Assembly: GCF_032463525.1 (NCBI RefSeq)
Contig: NZ_CP135971.1
Location: forward strand, 4,092,001-4,156,000
DNA length: 64,000 nucleotides
From: Pseudomonas sp. DTU_2021_1001937_2_SI_NGA_ILE_001
GTDB lineage: Bacteria; Pseudomonadota; Gammaproteobacteria; Pseudomonadales; Pseudomonadaceae
Reading direction: 5' to 3'
Part shown: one piece after another, positions 36,183-44,577 of the stretch
Layout: each line of letters opens with the position of its first letter
Position numbering within the stretch: the stretch's first letter is position 1
Translations under genes and position numbers: made by a program
The notes under the pieces: generated by a model
Told to the model about the DNA's origin: nothing
What the model saw: only the letters and a program-made list of their open reading frames with translations
Databases searched by the model: none

Positions 36183-36995
36183 TTAACGCACCGGCTCGTG
36201 AAGGCCGTGTGCTTCTGAAGCATTCCGCCTGGCGGTTCGAGCGTAGAACGCCCAGGCGGTGAACGCCGTGCACCACCAGACGATCAGCCCGGCCCAGAAG
36301 GTATGCGACATGTAGTGCCAGCCCTGCAGCACCCGGGTGGTGCCGAACAGCAGCCCCAGACCGAGGGTCAGCCACAGCACCTGACGCGCATGTCGCCATT
36401 GGTAGCGCAGAGCGATGAAGTACAGCGCCATGAGGCTGAACGCCCCTGATGCATGGCCGCCCGGCCAGCAGCGCCCGGCACCGGGCTTGCTGAAGGCGTT
36501 GAAGTTTTCGAACCAGCGCACGTGCGCCTGGCTGCCGCCGTAGAGCGTGGTTTCCACCGGGCAATACACACTGGTGTGGCTCTTGAGGTAATGCACGGCC
36601 GTGGCGCTCAGGGCGAAGGCGACCAGAAAGAACAGCGCGTCGCGCACGTGCCGATGGGCCAGGGCCAGCAGCGGCAGGATGCGCGCCCGCTGCGCCAGGC
36701 TGCGCAGTGCTTGCGCGCCGCGCAGTTCCAGCAGCGCGGCTACGCCGGCCAGCATGGCGGTGGCCAGCGCCAGGCTGGTGAACAGGCCGGGGATCATCCG
36801 TGCCCACTGATGGGTGACGCGTTCGAACAGCCGGTCATGTTCGAGCACGAAACTCTGAGAGGCCGGGTTGTAGAACAGGTCGCTGATGGCCCGGTCCAGC
36901 TCGGTCAGGTCGAAGGTCAGGAAGGTGATGACCGCCAGCAGGCATGAGATGCCCAATGAGCGGCGCAGCAGGGCGTTATCGAGCGCGTTGGGCAT
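36183..36995 (-). CDS. PAP2-family membrane lipid phosphatase
   Basis: This 270-residue inner-membrane protein has about six hydrophobic helices. The three PAP2 phosphatase motifs are recognisable: KSHTSVYCP (motif 1), PGGHASGAF (motif 2, catalytic His) and TTRVLQGWHYMSHTFWAG (motif 3, catalytic His). They match the LpxT/LpxE/LpxF-like branch that acts on undecaprenyl pyrophosphate or lipid A phosphates. It starts four bases after the stop of the histidine-phosphatase gene, so the two are surely co-transcribed. The pairing suggests joint removal or transfer of phosphate on an envelope lipid or LPS. Confidence 0.87.
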   Translation of the reverse strand: MPNALDNALLRRSLGISCLLAVITFLTFDLTELDRAISDLFYNPASQSFVLEHDRLFERVTHQWARMIPGLFTSLALATAMLAGVAALLELRGAQALRSLAQRARILPLLALAHRHVRDALFFLVAFALSATAVHYLKSHTSVYCPVETTLYGGSQAHVRWFENFNAFSKPGAGRCWPGGHASGAFSLMALYFIALRYQWRHARQVLWLTLGLGLLFGTTRVLQGWHYMSHTFWAGLIVWWCTAFTAWAFYARTARRNASEAHGLHEPVR

Positions 36996-36999
36996 GGCG

Positions 37000-37671
37000 T
37001 CATTCCTGGATCTTGTGCCATTGGTCGGCTTTCAGCGAGCCCAGCAGATGCGGCTGGCCCTGGTCGTTCACTGACACCATCACCGCCTCGGCGTAATCGG
37101 TCTCGCGCTCGCCAGGCTGCACGTTGAGCTTGCGCAGCAAGTGATCGATGCAGCCGCTGTGGGTGACCAGCACCAGGTTGCGATGCCGCAGCTTGTTGGC
37201 CAGCAGGCTGCCGGCGAAGTCGGCGTCGCAACTGCCGGCCCAGGCCGCACTGGCGACTTCCTTGCCGAACACGAAGTTAGCGGTCTGGCGTGTGCGGGTC
37301 AGCGGGCTGGCCAGCAGCAGCGCATCGGAAAGTCCCAGTTGCGCCAACCCATCGCCCACACCCTGAGCGACCTGGGTGCCAGCGACGGTAATGCCGTCGG
37401 CCGGGCCCAGGCAGGCGTTGCTGGATTGGTCGCAGCGCTCGGCGTGGCGCATCAGCACGATGACGTTGCCCTGCTGCCACTGGGCATAGGCGCCCGATTG
37501 CAGCCAGGCGTTGCGCTGGCCCAGGTCCACGACATGGCCGCGGCTGAAGAACCAGGCGGCCGCCAGGGCTGTCAGCAGCAGTACGCCGAAGGCCAGGCCA
37601 CGCAAGAGCTTGCGCAGCGTGGGGGACGGTCGCAGCACGGGAGTGAATACGGTGTCGAGGGGCAAGGCCAC
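37000..37671 (-). CDS. membrane-anchored histidine phosphatase (Ais/PmrG-like)
   Basis: The 223-residue protein has one N-terminal membrane helix (about 24-42; GLAFGVLLLTALAAAWFF), then a periplasmic histidine-phosphatase domain. The catalytic RH motif is VLMRHAERCDQ, where His is phosphorylated. The second conserved His is in LVTHSGCIDHLL, and the Arg after LLLASPLTRTRQTA fits the family. The context and short domain resemble Ais/PmrG, proposed to dephosphorylate heptose phosphates of LPS core. The downstream PAP2 gene is four bases away. The substrate is inferred, not shown. Confidence 0.82.
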   Translation of the reverse strand: MALPLDTVFTPVLRPSPTLRKLLRGLAFGVLLLTALAAAWFFSRGHVVDLGQRNAWLQSGAYAQWQQGNVIVLMRHAERCDQSSNACLGPADGITVAGTQVAQGVGDGLAQLGLSDALLLASPLTRTRQTANFVFGKEVASAAWAGSCDADFAGSLLANKLRHRNLVLVTHSGCIDHLLRKLNVQPGERETDYAEAVMVSVNDQGQPHLLGSLKADQWHKIQE

Positions 37672-37793
37672 GATAAGGCTCCAGGCGAGGGATCGAAGGG
37701 CTGGCTTGAGAGTGATGGCACTTTAGGAACGGGCGAGTCCTGGCCGAGTGAAGCCTTTGTGAAAAAAACATCACTCGGCGCTGCTGCGCCGCA

Positions 37794-38432
37794 TCACAGC
37801 TTGCGCAATACGTAGATGCAGCGGCTTGACAGGAACGCCAGCGGTTGCAAGCGCTGCTGGATGCTGAAGCCGGCCGCGACGAACTCGCGCTCGACGCGGC
37901 TGCCGGGCAGCGGCAATGGGGCTTGCTGGTCTTGCTCGTGCATCCAGCGTCGGCTCAGGGCCGCCAGGTTGCCGTCGGTGCGCAGCGCGACGATGGCGGT
38001 TTCGCGGCTGACGCGATGAAATTCCTGAAGCAGTTCCATGCGCAGCATCGAGTCACGAATGTCCGAGATCAGGTCGAGACTGAAAATGCAGTCCACGCAG
38101 TTGTCCGGCAGGTCGATGTCCAGCAGCGTGGTGTGCAGCGGCTGCACGCGGCGGCTGATGGCCGGGTGCTGGAGCGCGCTGGCTTCACGCAGGGCCTCGG
38201 CGCTCGGGTCGGCGGCGACGATGATGCGTGACGGCTTTTCCGCCAGCAGCGGCCAGAACCGCCCGTTGCCGCTGGGCAGGTCGAGTACCAGGCCCGGCTC
38301 GTCGGCCAGATGCAGGGCCTTGCGCAGGGTCTGTTCTTCGCGCCAGGCCAGCAGGCGGGCTGCCAGGCCAGGCTGGGCAAGGGGCAGGCAGCGCCTGGCC
38401 GAAGGCTGTTCGAGAGGTAAGTGGGCGCTCAT
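37794..38432 (-). CDS. class I SAM-dependent methyltransferase
   Basis: The 212-residue protein has a degenerate SAM-binding motif I (GLVLDLPSGNGRFWPLLAE), the acidic ribose contact in IIVAADPSAEAL, and the motif II/III segment DNCVDCIFSLDLISDI. The C-terminal half (GSRVEREFVAAGFSIQQRLQ) ends the Rossmann-like fold. It is separated by 122 bases from the phosphatase pair downstream and may belong to the same leftward transcript. The methyl acceptor is unknown. Confidence 0.8.
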   Translation of the reverse strand: MSAHLPLEQPSARRCLPLAQPGLAARLLAWREEQTLRKALHLADEPGLVLDLPSGNGRFWPLLAEKPSRIIVAADPSAEALREASALQHPAISRRVQPLHTTLLDIDLPDNCVDCIFSLDLISDIRDSMLRMELLQEFHRVSRETAIVALRTDGNLAALSRRWMHEQDQQAPLPLPGSRVEREFVAAGFSIQQRLQPLAFLSSRCIYVLRKL

Positions 38433-38512
38433 GACGGTCTCCGCGAGAGGGCATGAGCGCTACATTAGGCAGGCCGCCGTTGCGGCCAGGTCAGGCAATG
38501 GTGAAAAGCGTG

Positions 38513-39691
38513 TCAGTCTGCGGGTTTCGTGGCGCTGCGCAGCAACAGGGCGCCCAGCACCGCCGACAGTCCTGAACCGAGCAGTACGCCGATCTTCACT
38601 TCATCCACCAGGTGCGGTGCGCCGGGGAACGCCAGGTTGCCGATGAACAGGCTCATGGTGAAACCGATACCGCAGAGGATCGCCACGCCGTACAGCTGCA
38701 GCCAATTGCTGCCCTTGGGCAGTACCGCCAGGCCGGTACGAATGGCCAGTACCGCTGCCAGGAACACGCCAACCTGCTTGCCGACGAACAGTCCCAGGGC
38801 GACGCCCAAAGGCACCGGGTCGCTGAGACTGTCGACCGAGATGCCGGCCAGGGATACGCCGGCATTGGCGAAACCGAAGATCGGCACGATGGCGAACGCG
38901 ACCCAGCCGTGCAGCTTTTCTTCGAGCAACAGCAGCGGTGAAGTGGCCTCGTCTTTCTCGCTGTTGAGCGGGATGCACAGCGCCAGCGCCACGCCGGCCA
39001 GGGTCGCATGCACCCCGGACTTGAGCACGAACACCCACAGCAGCGCACCGAGCAGCAGGTAGGGCAGCAGCCGGTTGACCTTGAGGCGGTTCATCAGCAC
39101 CAGCACCGCGAGGGTGGCAAACGCGGCCAGCAGCATGCTGACGTTCAGGCCCGAGCTGTAGAACAGCGCGATGATGGTCACCGCACCCAGGTCATCGAGA
39201 ATCGCCAGGGCGGCAAGGAAGACTTTCAGCGAGGTCGGCACGCGCTTGCCCAGCAGTGACAGCACGCCGAGGGCGAAGGCGATGTCGGTGGCTGCCGGGA
39301 TGGCCCAGCCGCTCTGGGTCTGCGCATGACTCCAGTTCACCGCCAGGTAGATCAGTGCCGGTACCAGCATGCCGCCGAGGGCCGCGAAGCCGGGCAGGGC
39401 GCGCTGTTCCCAGCTGGCCAGGCCGCCGGCGAGGACTTCGCGCTTGATTTCCAGGCCGACCATCAGAAAGAAGATCGCCATCAGCCCATCGTTGACCCAC
39501 AGCTCGACCGAAAGACCCAGCCAGACGGTGTGCAGTCCGGCGAAGTAGGCGTCCGCCAGGGGGCTGTTGGCGACGATCAGGGCGGCCAGGGCGGCGAGCA
39601 TCAGGACGATGCCGCCGGACGCTTCAGAGGCAAGAAGGTTTTTCAGCAAGGCGACGGCACGGGGGGATTCCTGGCGAGGGAAATGAGTCAT
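38513..39691 (-). CDS. nhaA: Na+/H+ antiporter NhaA
   Basis: This 392-residue inner-membrane antiporter (E. coli NhaA 388) exchanges two H+ for one Na+ and protects against sodium and alkaline stress. Eleven to twelve helices are visible. Family landmarks are [20 protein letters not shown], the [20 protein letters not shown] helix with the essential Asp, and [19 protein letters not shown] with the paired Asp residues (Asp163/164 in E. coli). The start is behind AGGAGT. Confidence 0.96.
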   Translation of the reverse strand: MTHFPRQESPRAVALLKNLLASEASGGIVLMLAALAALIVANSPLADAYFAGLHTVWLGLSVELWVNDGLMAIFFLMVGLEIKREVLAGGLASWEQRALPGFAALGGMLVPALIYLAVNWSHAQTQSGWAIPAATDIAFALGVLSLLGKRVPTSLKVFLAALAILDDLGAVTIIALFYSSGLNVSMLLAAFATLAVLVLMNRLKVNRLLPYLLLGALLWVFVLKSGVHATLAGVALALCIPLNSEKDEATSPLLLLEEKLHGWVAFAIVPIFGFANAGVSLAGISVDSLSDPVPLGVALGLFVGKQVGVFLAAVLAIRTGLAVLPKGSNWLQLYGVAILCGIGFTMSLFIGNLAFPGAPHLVDEVKIGVLLGSGLSAVLGALLLRSATKPAD

Positions 39692-39721
39692 GACACTCCT
39701 ATTTATTCTTCAGGGGGAGCT

Positions 39722-40321
39722 TCAAGGCTCGCCGCGGGCGGACAGTTCGATCAGGCAGCAGCGGCTGGCGGACGGCGCCTGCAGTTCGATCTCCAGCAGG
39801 CCGCCGGGGTTGTCGGTACGCAGGCAGTCGTAGTGACCGAGGATTTCCCACAGCCCTTCGTCGATGCTGACCGCCATCTGCTGAGCGACGCTGAACACCA
39901 GCAGCGTGCTGGCCGAACTGAATACCCGCTGCGGCTGGCGCACGTCCAGCCATTGCAGGCGGGCGTCGTAGCACTGTGCGTCGTAGATCAGGTTGAAGTC
40001 GCGCACCGGACCGTCGCTGAGGTGGCAGATGACCTCGCTGTCACCGCTGAAGGCCATGGGATCGGAAACCGGGAGTGCGCGGCTGGGCTGGCCGTCGATC
40101 TCCAGGGCCATGCCGGCGCCCTGCAGCACGGTGATGATGCGCTGGTAGCCAGTGAACGCGGAAAAGGCCCCGCCTTTCTCTACGTCGACCATCGACAGCC
40201 GCCAGCCGAAGTCGTCGAGGGCCTGGCCGGCATCACGGGTGATTTCATGGCTGGTGCCACCGCCGTTCTTCCAGGGCGTGCTGGGGTAGTCGGCGGCGCG
40301 GAGCAGGGTGGTACGTTTCAT
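39722..40321 (-). CDS. HutD family protein, away from any hut operon
   Basis: The 199-residue cupin-like protein matches HutD/Ves: YPSTPWKNGGGTSHEITRDA, FGWRLSMVDVEKGGAFSAF, YQRIITVLQGAGMALEIDG and SDGPVRDFNLIYDA. HutD of Pseudomonas is proposed to limit histidine-utilisation intermediates (from memory, an urocanate-binding governor). No hutU, hutH, hutI, hutG or hutC gene is in this window, so this copy may be a second member with another role (Ves-like). It lies 30 bases after the nhaA start on the same strand, upstream of it. Confidence 0.84.
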   Translation of the reverse strand: MKRTTLLRAADYPSTPWKNGGGTSHEITRDAGQALDDFGWRLSMVDVEKGGAFSAFTGYQRIITVLQGAGMALEIDGQPSRALPVSDPMAFSGDSEVICHLSDGPVRDFNLIYDAQCYDARLQWLDVRQPQRVFSSASTLLVFSVAQQMAVSIDEGLWEILGHYDCLRTDNPGGLLEIELQAPSASRCCLIELSARGEP

Positions 40322-40417
40322 GGGCCGGACATCCTTGAGGGCGTTACAGCGGCAGGGCCGCCGGGGTGCCCGGCATGTTACCAGTTGGCCAGCTACAGCT
40401 GAACCGATTCGAGGGAA

Positions 40418-40996
40418 TCAGTCCTGCGCCTTGGCGATCGCCGAGTCTGGTGTACGCCAGATCAACCGGCTGGTGTCATAACCCTGCTGGCGCGCCTTGC
40501 CGAGCAGTTCCTGCTTGACCCACTCGGGAACATCCGGGGTGCGCGACAGCAGCCACAGGTACTTGCGGTTCGGGTTGCCGACCACGGCGGTCTTGTAGTG
40601 GTCATCCACGTACAGCACCCAGTAGTCGCCCTTGGTGAACCAGGGCAGCAGGCGCGAGAACCAGTTGTCGAAGCGCACCCAGAGCTTGTCGGTCTTGCCG
40701 GCTACCTGCGGGGTGGCGGTGCCGGTGGCCTCCTTCCATTCGCCCTCCAGGGTCCGGCAGCGGTTGCTCACCGCGACGCTGCCGTCGTCCTGCAGCAGGT
40801 AGCGCGCCTGTGCCTGGGCGCAGTCGCGCTGGAAGTACATCGGCAGGCGGGCCAGCTCGTACCAGGTGCCCTGGTAGCGCTTGAGGTCGACGTTGCCGAC
40901 GGTCTTGGGGTCAAGGTTGTCGGCCGAGTGGGCGAAGCCAATGGCCAGGAAACCGGCCAGTACGATCAGGGCAAAGCGCAGTAGTCGGATGGCCAT
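40418..40996 (-). CDS. bacterial lipocalin (Blc-like), periplasmic
   Basis: The 192-residue protein has a signal peptide (about 1-24) without a lipobox Cys, unlike E. coli Blc, so it is probably soluble in the periplasm. The lipocalin signature is DLKRYQGTWYELARLPMYFQ. RYLLQDDGSVAVSNRCRT, the GDYWVLYVDDHYKTAVVGNP strand and YLWLLSRTP follow the barrel pattern. Such proteins bind lysophospholipids or fatty acids. It begins three bases after the stop of the small lipoprotein gene, so both are made from one message. Confidence 0.9.
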   Translation of the reverse strand: MAIRLLRFALIVLAGFLAIGFAHSADNLDPKTVGNVDLKRYQGTWYELARLPMYFQRDCAQAQARYLLQDDGSVAVSNRCRTLEGEWKEATGTATPQVAGKTDKLWVRFDNWFSRLLPWFTKGDYWVLYVDDHYKTAVVGNPNRKYLWLLSRTPDVPEWVKQELLGKARQQGYDTSRLIWRTPDSAIAKAQD

Positions 40997-40999
40997 GGG

Positions 41000-41254
41000 T
41001 TACTTGAGGCCCTGCCCGGAAAACAGCACCACTTTGTCACCGGCGTACTGCACGCTGATAAAGGCTTTCTCGTTGCCCCAGGTGCAGCTGGACATGCCCA
41101 GCGCGCCGGAGCATTCGGTAGGCTTGCCAAGCAGCTCTTCGACCTGCGCCTTCGGCATGCCGGCGGAGAGTTTCGAGTAATTTTCCTGATTGATCTTGTT
41201 GCAAGCGCTCAGGAAGACGAGCGACGCCAGTAACGCGATATAACGCAAAGGCAT
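41000..41254 (-). CDS. small lipoprotein with BamE/SmpA-like domain
   Basis: The 84-residue lipoprotein has a lipobox LSAC with lipidated Cys18 (LVFLSACNKINQ). The mature part reads NYSKLSAGMPKAQVEELLGK, then PTECSGALGMSSCTWGNEKA. The MPKAQVEELLGKP turn is the helix-loop motif of BamE/SmpA and DUF3862-type domains. Two Cys (in TECSG and SSCTW) may form a disulfide. Asn after the acylated Cys predicts outer-membrane sorting. It precedes the lipocalin gene with a three-base gap. Confidence 0.83.
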   Translation of the reverse strand: MPLRYIALLASLVFLSACNKINQENYSKLSAGMPKAQVEELLGKPTECSGALGMSSCTWGNEKAFISVQYAGDKVVLFSGQGLK

Positions 41255-41368
41255 GAATGGGGGCTCCTGGTGTTGATGAAGGCCAGTATTCGAGCGATAC
41301 CGTACCCTGAGCTTGGATGGGCAAAATTCGATCTGGTTCCCAAGCCCTGAAAGGATTTGTAATGGATA

Positions 41369-41971
41369 TCAGAAGCTTGAGCCGGGTGTTTCGAGAAAGG
41401 CGAGTTCTTCGGCCGTGCTGGCGCGGCCCAGGGGCGCATTGCGGTGCGGGAAGCGCCCGAAGCGGGCAATGATGCGCTGGTGGCGTTCGGCGTAGTCGAG
41501 GCTGCGCCGCAAGTCGTCGCGCTCGGCATCCGAAGCGGCATCGAGCAGGGCCTTGAAGCGTTCGATGGCGTGGTTCTGGTCGGCGAGGTCTTCGCTGTGC
41601 TCCAGCACCAGATAGATGAAGGTGCGCTGCAGTGGCAGCAACTGCAGGTCGCGGCCCTGGGCCAGGCCGTCACGCACCAGGGCCTGGGCGCGGGCATCGC
41701 CGCTCCAGGCCTGGGCGGTATCGCGGTGGATCATGCGCGGCAACTGGTCGAGCAACAGCACCAGGGCCAGCCAGCCTTGCGGCTCGACCAGCCAGTCCTG
41801 CAGCCCGCCGTGCAGCGCTTGCTGCATCTGTTCGCCGAAGCGCTCGCGGGCCTCGCGGTCATTGGCCGGGTGCTTGCCAAACCACAAGGCGTTCCTGGGC
41901 TTGAGCACGCCAGCAGGCGATTCGGCCGGGCCGAACCACCATTCCAGCAATGTCAGCCAGGGGCGCGACAC
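41369..41971 (-). CDS. DUF924 family protein
   Basis: The 200-residue, mostly helical protein starts MSRPWLTLLEWWFGPAESPA. It carries the DUF924 features LWFGKHPANDREARERFGEQ, LVLLLDQLPRMIHRDTAQAW, the FIYLVLEHSEDLADQNHAIE stretch and ARFGRFPHRNAPLGRAST. The fold is TPR-like. No enzymatic role is known to me. It starts three bases after the fbp stop and is probably co-transcribed with it. Confidence 0.85.
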   Translation of the reverse strand: MSRPWLTLLEWWFGPAESPAGVLKPRNALWFGKHPANDREARERFGEQMQQALHGGLQDWLVEPQGWLALVLLLDQLPRMIHRDTAQAWSGDARAQALVRDGLAQGRDLQLLPLQRTFIYLVLEHSEDLADQNHAIERFKALLDAASDAERDDLRRSLDYAERHQRIIARFGRFPHRNAPLGRASTAEELAFLETPGSSF

Positions 41972-41974
41972 GTT

Positions 41975-42985
41975 TTACGCCTGGTGGTAGCCGGTGATGC
42001 GCTCGACTTCCTGCTTGGAGCCGAGGAATACCGCCACACGCTCGTGCAGACCCTCAGGCTGGATGTCGAGAATGCGCTGCTTGCCGTTGGTGGAGGCGCC
42101 GCCAGCCTGCTCGATCAGGAACGACATCGGGTTGGCTTCGTACATCAGGCGCAGCTTGCCCGGCTTGGAAGGCTCGCGGGCGTCGCGTGGATACATGAAC
42201 AGGCCGCCACGGGTCAGGATGCGGTGCACGTCGGCGACCATCGCAGCCACCCAGCGCATGTTGTAGTTCTTCTGCAGCGGGCCTTCCTCACCGGCCAGCA
42301 GTTCGCCCACATAACGCTGCACCGGAGCTTCCCAGTGGCGCTGGTTGGACATGTTGATGGCGAATTCCTGGGTGGTTTCCGGAATGCTGATGTTCTCGTG
42401 GGTGAGGACGAAACTGCCCATTTCACGGTCCAGGGTGAAGCCCTTGACGCCGTTGCCCAGGGTCAGGATCAGCATGGTCTGCGGACCATAGATCGCGTAG
42501 CCGGCGGCAACCTGCTGCGAACCTGGCTGCAGGAACGCCTTCTCGTTCAGCGCTTCGTTCTGGCTCAGGTACTCGTTCGGGCAACGCAGTACCGAGAAGA
42601 TGGTGCCCACTGGTGCGTTGATGTCGATGTTCGACGAGCCGTCCAGCGGGTCGAAAACCAGCAGGTAGGCACCCTTGGGGTACTTGCCGGGGATCTGGTA
42701 GGCGTTGTCCATTTCTTCGGACGCCATGCCGGCCAGGTGGCCGCCCCATTCGTTGGCTTCGAGCAGGATCTCGTTGGAGATCACGTCGAGCTTCTTCTGC
42801 ACTTCACCTTGTACGTTCTCGGTGCCCATGCTGCCCAGTACACCACCCAGGGCGCCTTTGGATACCGCGTGGCTGATTTCCTTGCACGCACGCGCCACCA
42901 CTTCGATCAGGAAACGCAGATCGGCAGGGGTGTTGTTGCTGCGGGTCTGCTCAATCAGAAAGCGACTCAGGGTAACGCGGGACAT
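41975..42985 (-). CDS. fbp: class I fructose-1,6-bisphosphatase
   Basis: This 336-residue gluconeogenic enzyme hydrolyses fructose-1,6-bisphosphate. The start [15 protein letters not shown] at 42985 agrees with the family; an upstream frame is unrelated. The class I metal-binding motif is [20 protein letters not shown]. The substrate-binding segments [20 protein letters not shown] and [11 protein letters not shown] are present. In Pseudomonas, which uses the Entner-Doudoroff pathway, it feeds the cyclic hexose route and gluconeogenesis. Confidence 0.97.
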   Translation of the reverse strand: MSRVTLSRFLIEQTRSNNTPADLRFLIEVVARACKEISHAVSKGALGGVLGSMGTENVQGEVQKKLDVISNEILLEANEWGGHLAGMASEEMDNAYQIPGKYPKGAYLLVFDPLDGSSNIDINAPVGTIFSVLRCPNEYLSQNEALNEKAFLQPGSQQVAAGYAIYGPQTMLILTLGNGVKGFTLDREMGSFVLTHENISIPETTQEFAINMSNQRHWEAPVQRYVGELLAGEEGPLQKNYNMRWVAAMVADVHRILTRGGLFMYPRDAREPSKPGKLRLMYEANPMSFLIEQAGGASTNGKQRILDIQPEGLHERVAVFLGSKQEVERITGYHQA

Positions 42986-43194
42986 GGATAGCTCCGAACA
43001 AAGGGGGAGTGGAAAACCCGCGCAGTTTAGCGCGAGTCGCAAGGTAATACTGCCCTGTCAGACTGGAACTGCGTCGTCGAGTTCAGGAACGGCCCCCGGC
43101 TGGCGGCTCAGAGCCGTCTGCCGCGCGGTTTGGCCGGCGGGGCAGGCGGGTCTGTTCACGTTAGCTGCAAAATCTGCCGGCGGGCTGCCGCAGG

Positions 43195-44565
43195 TCAGGG
43201 TTTCTGCCGTGCGGCGCGCAGCGTGCCCCAGGCCATCCAGGCCAGCAGCAGGGCGCCCAGCACCAGCACCCCCCACAGGCCCAGACGCTTGTAATCCACG
43301 CCAGGCTCGGCCGCCGGCAGCGCAGTGGCCAGGCTGGGCACCTGCGGGCTGGCCGGCTGCGCGCGGCCCAGGGTGGTCAGGGTCGTCGGGCCCAGCTCGG
43401 GAATCAGGGTGGCCAGCGGCAGGTTGGCGGCTTGCGCGGTGGGGTTGCCCACGGCGAGCACGAACGGCCCCTTGTCACGGGCCAGGAACACCACCTGGGT
43501 GGCCTGCACTGCGAAGCGCAGGCGCGGTGCCTGCTGGCCCAGCCCGCCGCCGCGTTCGTCGACTTCCAGCTTCAGTTCGCGCACCACCTGGCCGTCGAGC
43601 TGGATCTCGTTCTGCTGCACCTCGCCACCGTTCTGAGTCAGGCGGTAGAGCAGGCCGCTGCCGATGACCTGCCATGGCTGGCGGCTGTCAGTGCGACCAT
43701 ACAGCACGCCGGGCGCCAGGCTGTTGGGTTGTTCGATGACCAGGCTGACGCGCTGCAGCGGCATGCTGACCGGCAACTGCCAGACATAGCGCCCTGGCTG
43801 TTCCTGCTGGCCGTTCATTTCCGGCGACCAGGTCAGTGGCAGCGCCGGGCTGTCCGGGCCGGCGCTGAGCACCTGGGCGGCGGTGAGGGTCGGCGCGCCC
43901 TGGGGCGACCGCCACAGCAGGCGCAGGTAGCGGGCAGTGAGCCCCGGCAGGCCGACTTCGCGCTGCTCGACCACTTCGTCGGCGAACGACAGGCGTGCCA
44001 CCTGGCCTTCACCCCAGGGCTGCCAGGTCTGCAGGTCATCGCTGGCTTCGATGGTGAACTGCTGGAAGCCCTCGCGCTCGGTGCTCCAATCGATGATCAG
44101 CTGTTCCAGCGGTGCCTTGACCAGGCTGGTGTCGAGCAGCCAGCCGCGCAGTACTTCTTCGCCGGCCTCGATGGCGGCCTGCGGCTGAACTTCCACCAGT
44201 GTGCCGTTGCTGGAGCGTTCGATGCGCACCCTCGGCACGCTGTCGTCGGCGTCGGCGGTGCTGTACAGCGGGAACCACTTCACCGCCACCGGCGGCGGAT
44301 CCTGCTCGGTCACCTGTGGCTCGCGGGCGAAGGCATAGGCCATGGGCTGGCCCTGGGCGTTGAAGATCCGCAGGTCGCCAAGGTCTGCCTGGCGGGCATG
44401 CAGCTGCACGGCCAGGGGCAGTTCGAGCCGATACCAGGGCCCTTCGCCGCTCAGGGTCAGCGGAGTCTGGCTGGCGAAGTCGCTTTGGCTGTCTTGCGCC
44501 TGGGCAGCCAGGGCTACCCAGGCCATGCCCAGGGCGGCGATTTTCATGATCAGCGGACGACTCAA
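43195..44565 (-). CDS. DUF3999 membrane-anchored periplasmic protein
   Basis: The 456-residue protein has a signal peptide (about 1-23; cleavage after AQA). A long periplasmic beta-rich region follows, with a discoidin-like segment (FTIEASDDLQTWQPWGEGQV, YLRLLWRSPQGAPTLTAAQV). A C-terminal membrane helix (about 428-447; LWGVLVLGALLLAWMAWGTL) ends in a short basic tail. It matches DUF3999, whose function I do not know. It begins 12 bases after the DUF2339 stop and is surely part of the same transcript. Confidence 0.83.
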   Translation of the reverse strand: MSRPLIMKIAALGMAWVALAAQAQDSQSDFASQTPLTLSGEGPWYRLELPLAVQLHARQADLGDLRIFNAQGQPMAYAFAREPQVTEQDPPPVAVKWFPLYSTADADDSVPRVRIERSSNGTLVEVQPQAAIEAGEEVLRGWLLDTSLVKAPLEQLIIDWSTEREGFQQFTIEASDDLQTWQPWGEGQVARLSFADEVVEQREVGLPGLTARYLRLLWRSPQGAPTLTAAQVLSAGPDSPALPLTWSPEMNGQQEQPGRYVWQLPVSMPLQRVSLVIEQPNSLAPGVLYGRTDSRQPWQVIGSGLLYRLTQNGGEVQQNEIQLDGQVVRELKLEVDERGGGLGQQAPRLRFAVQATQVVFLARDKGPFVLAVGNPTAQAANLPLATLIPELGPTTLTTLGRAQPASPQVPSLATALPAAEPGVDYKRLGLWGVLVLGALLLAWMAWGTLRAARQKP

Positions 44566-44577
44566 AAGCAGATTTCC

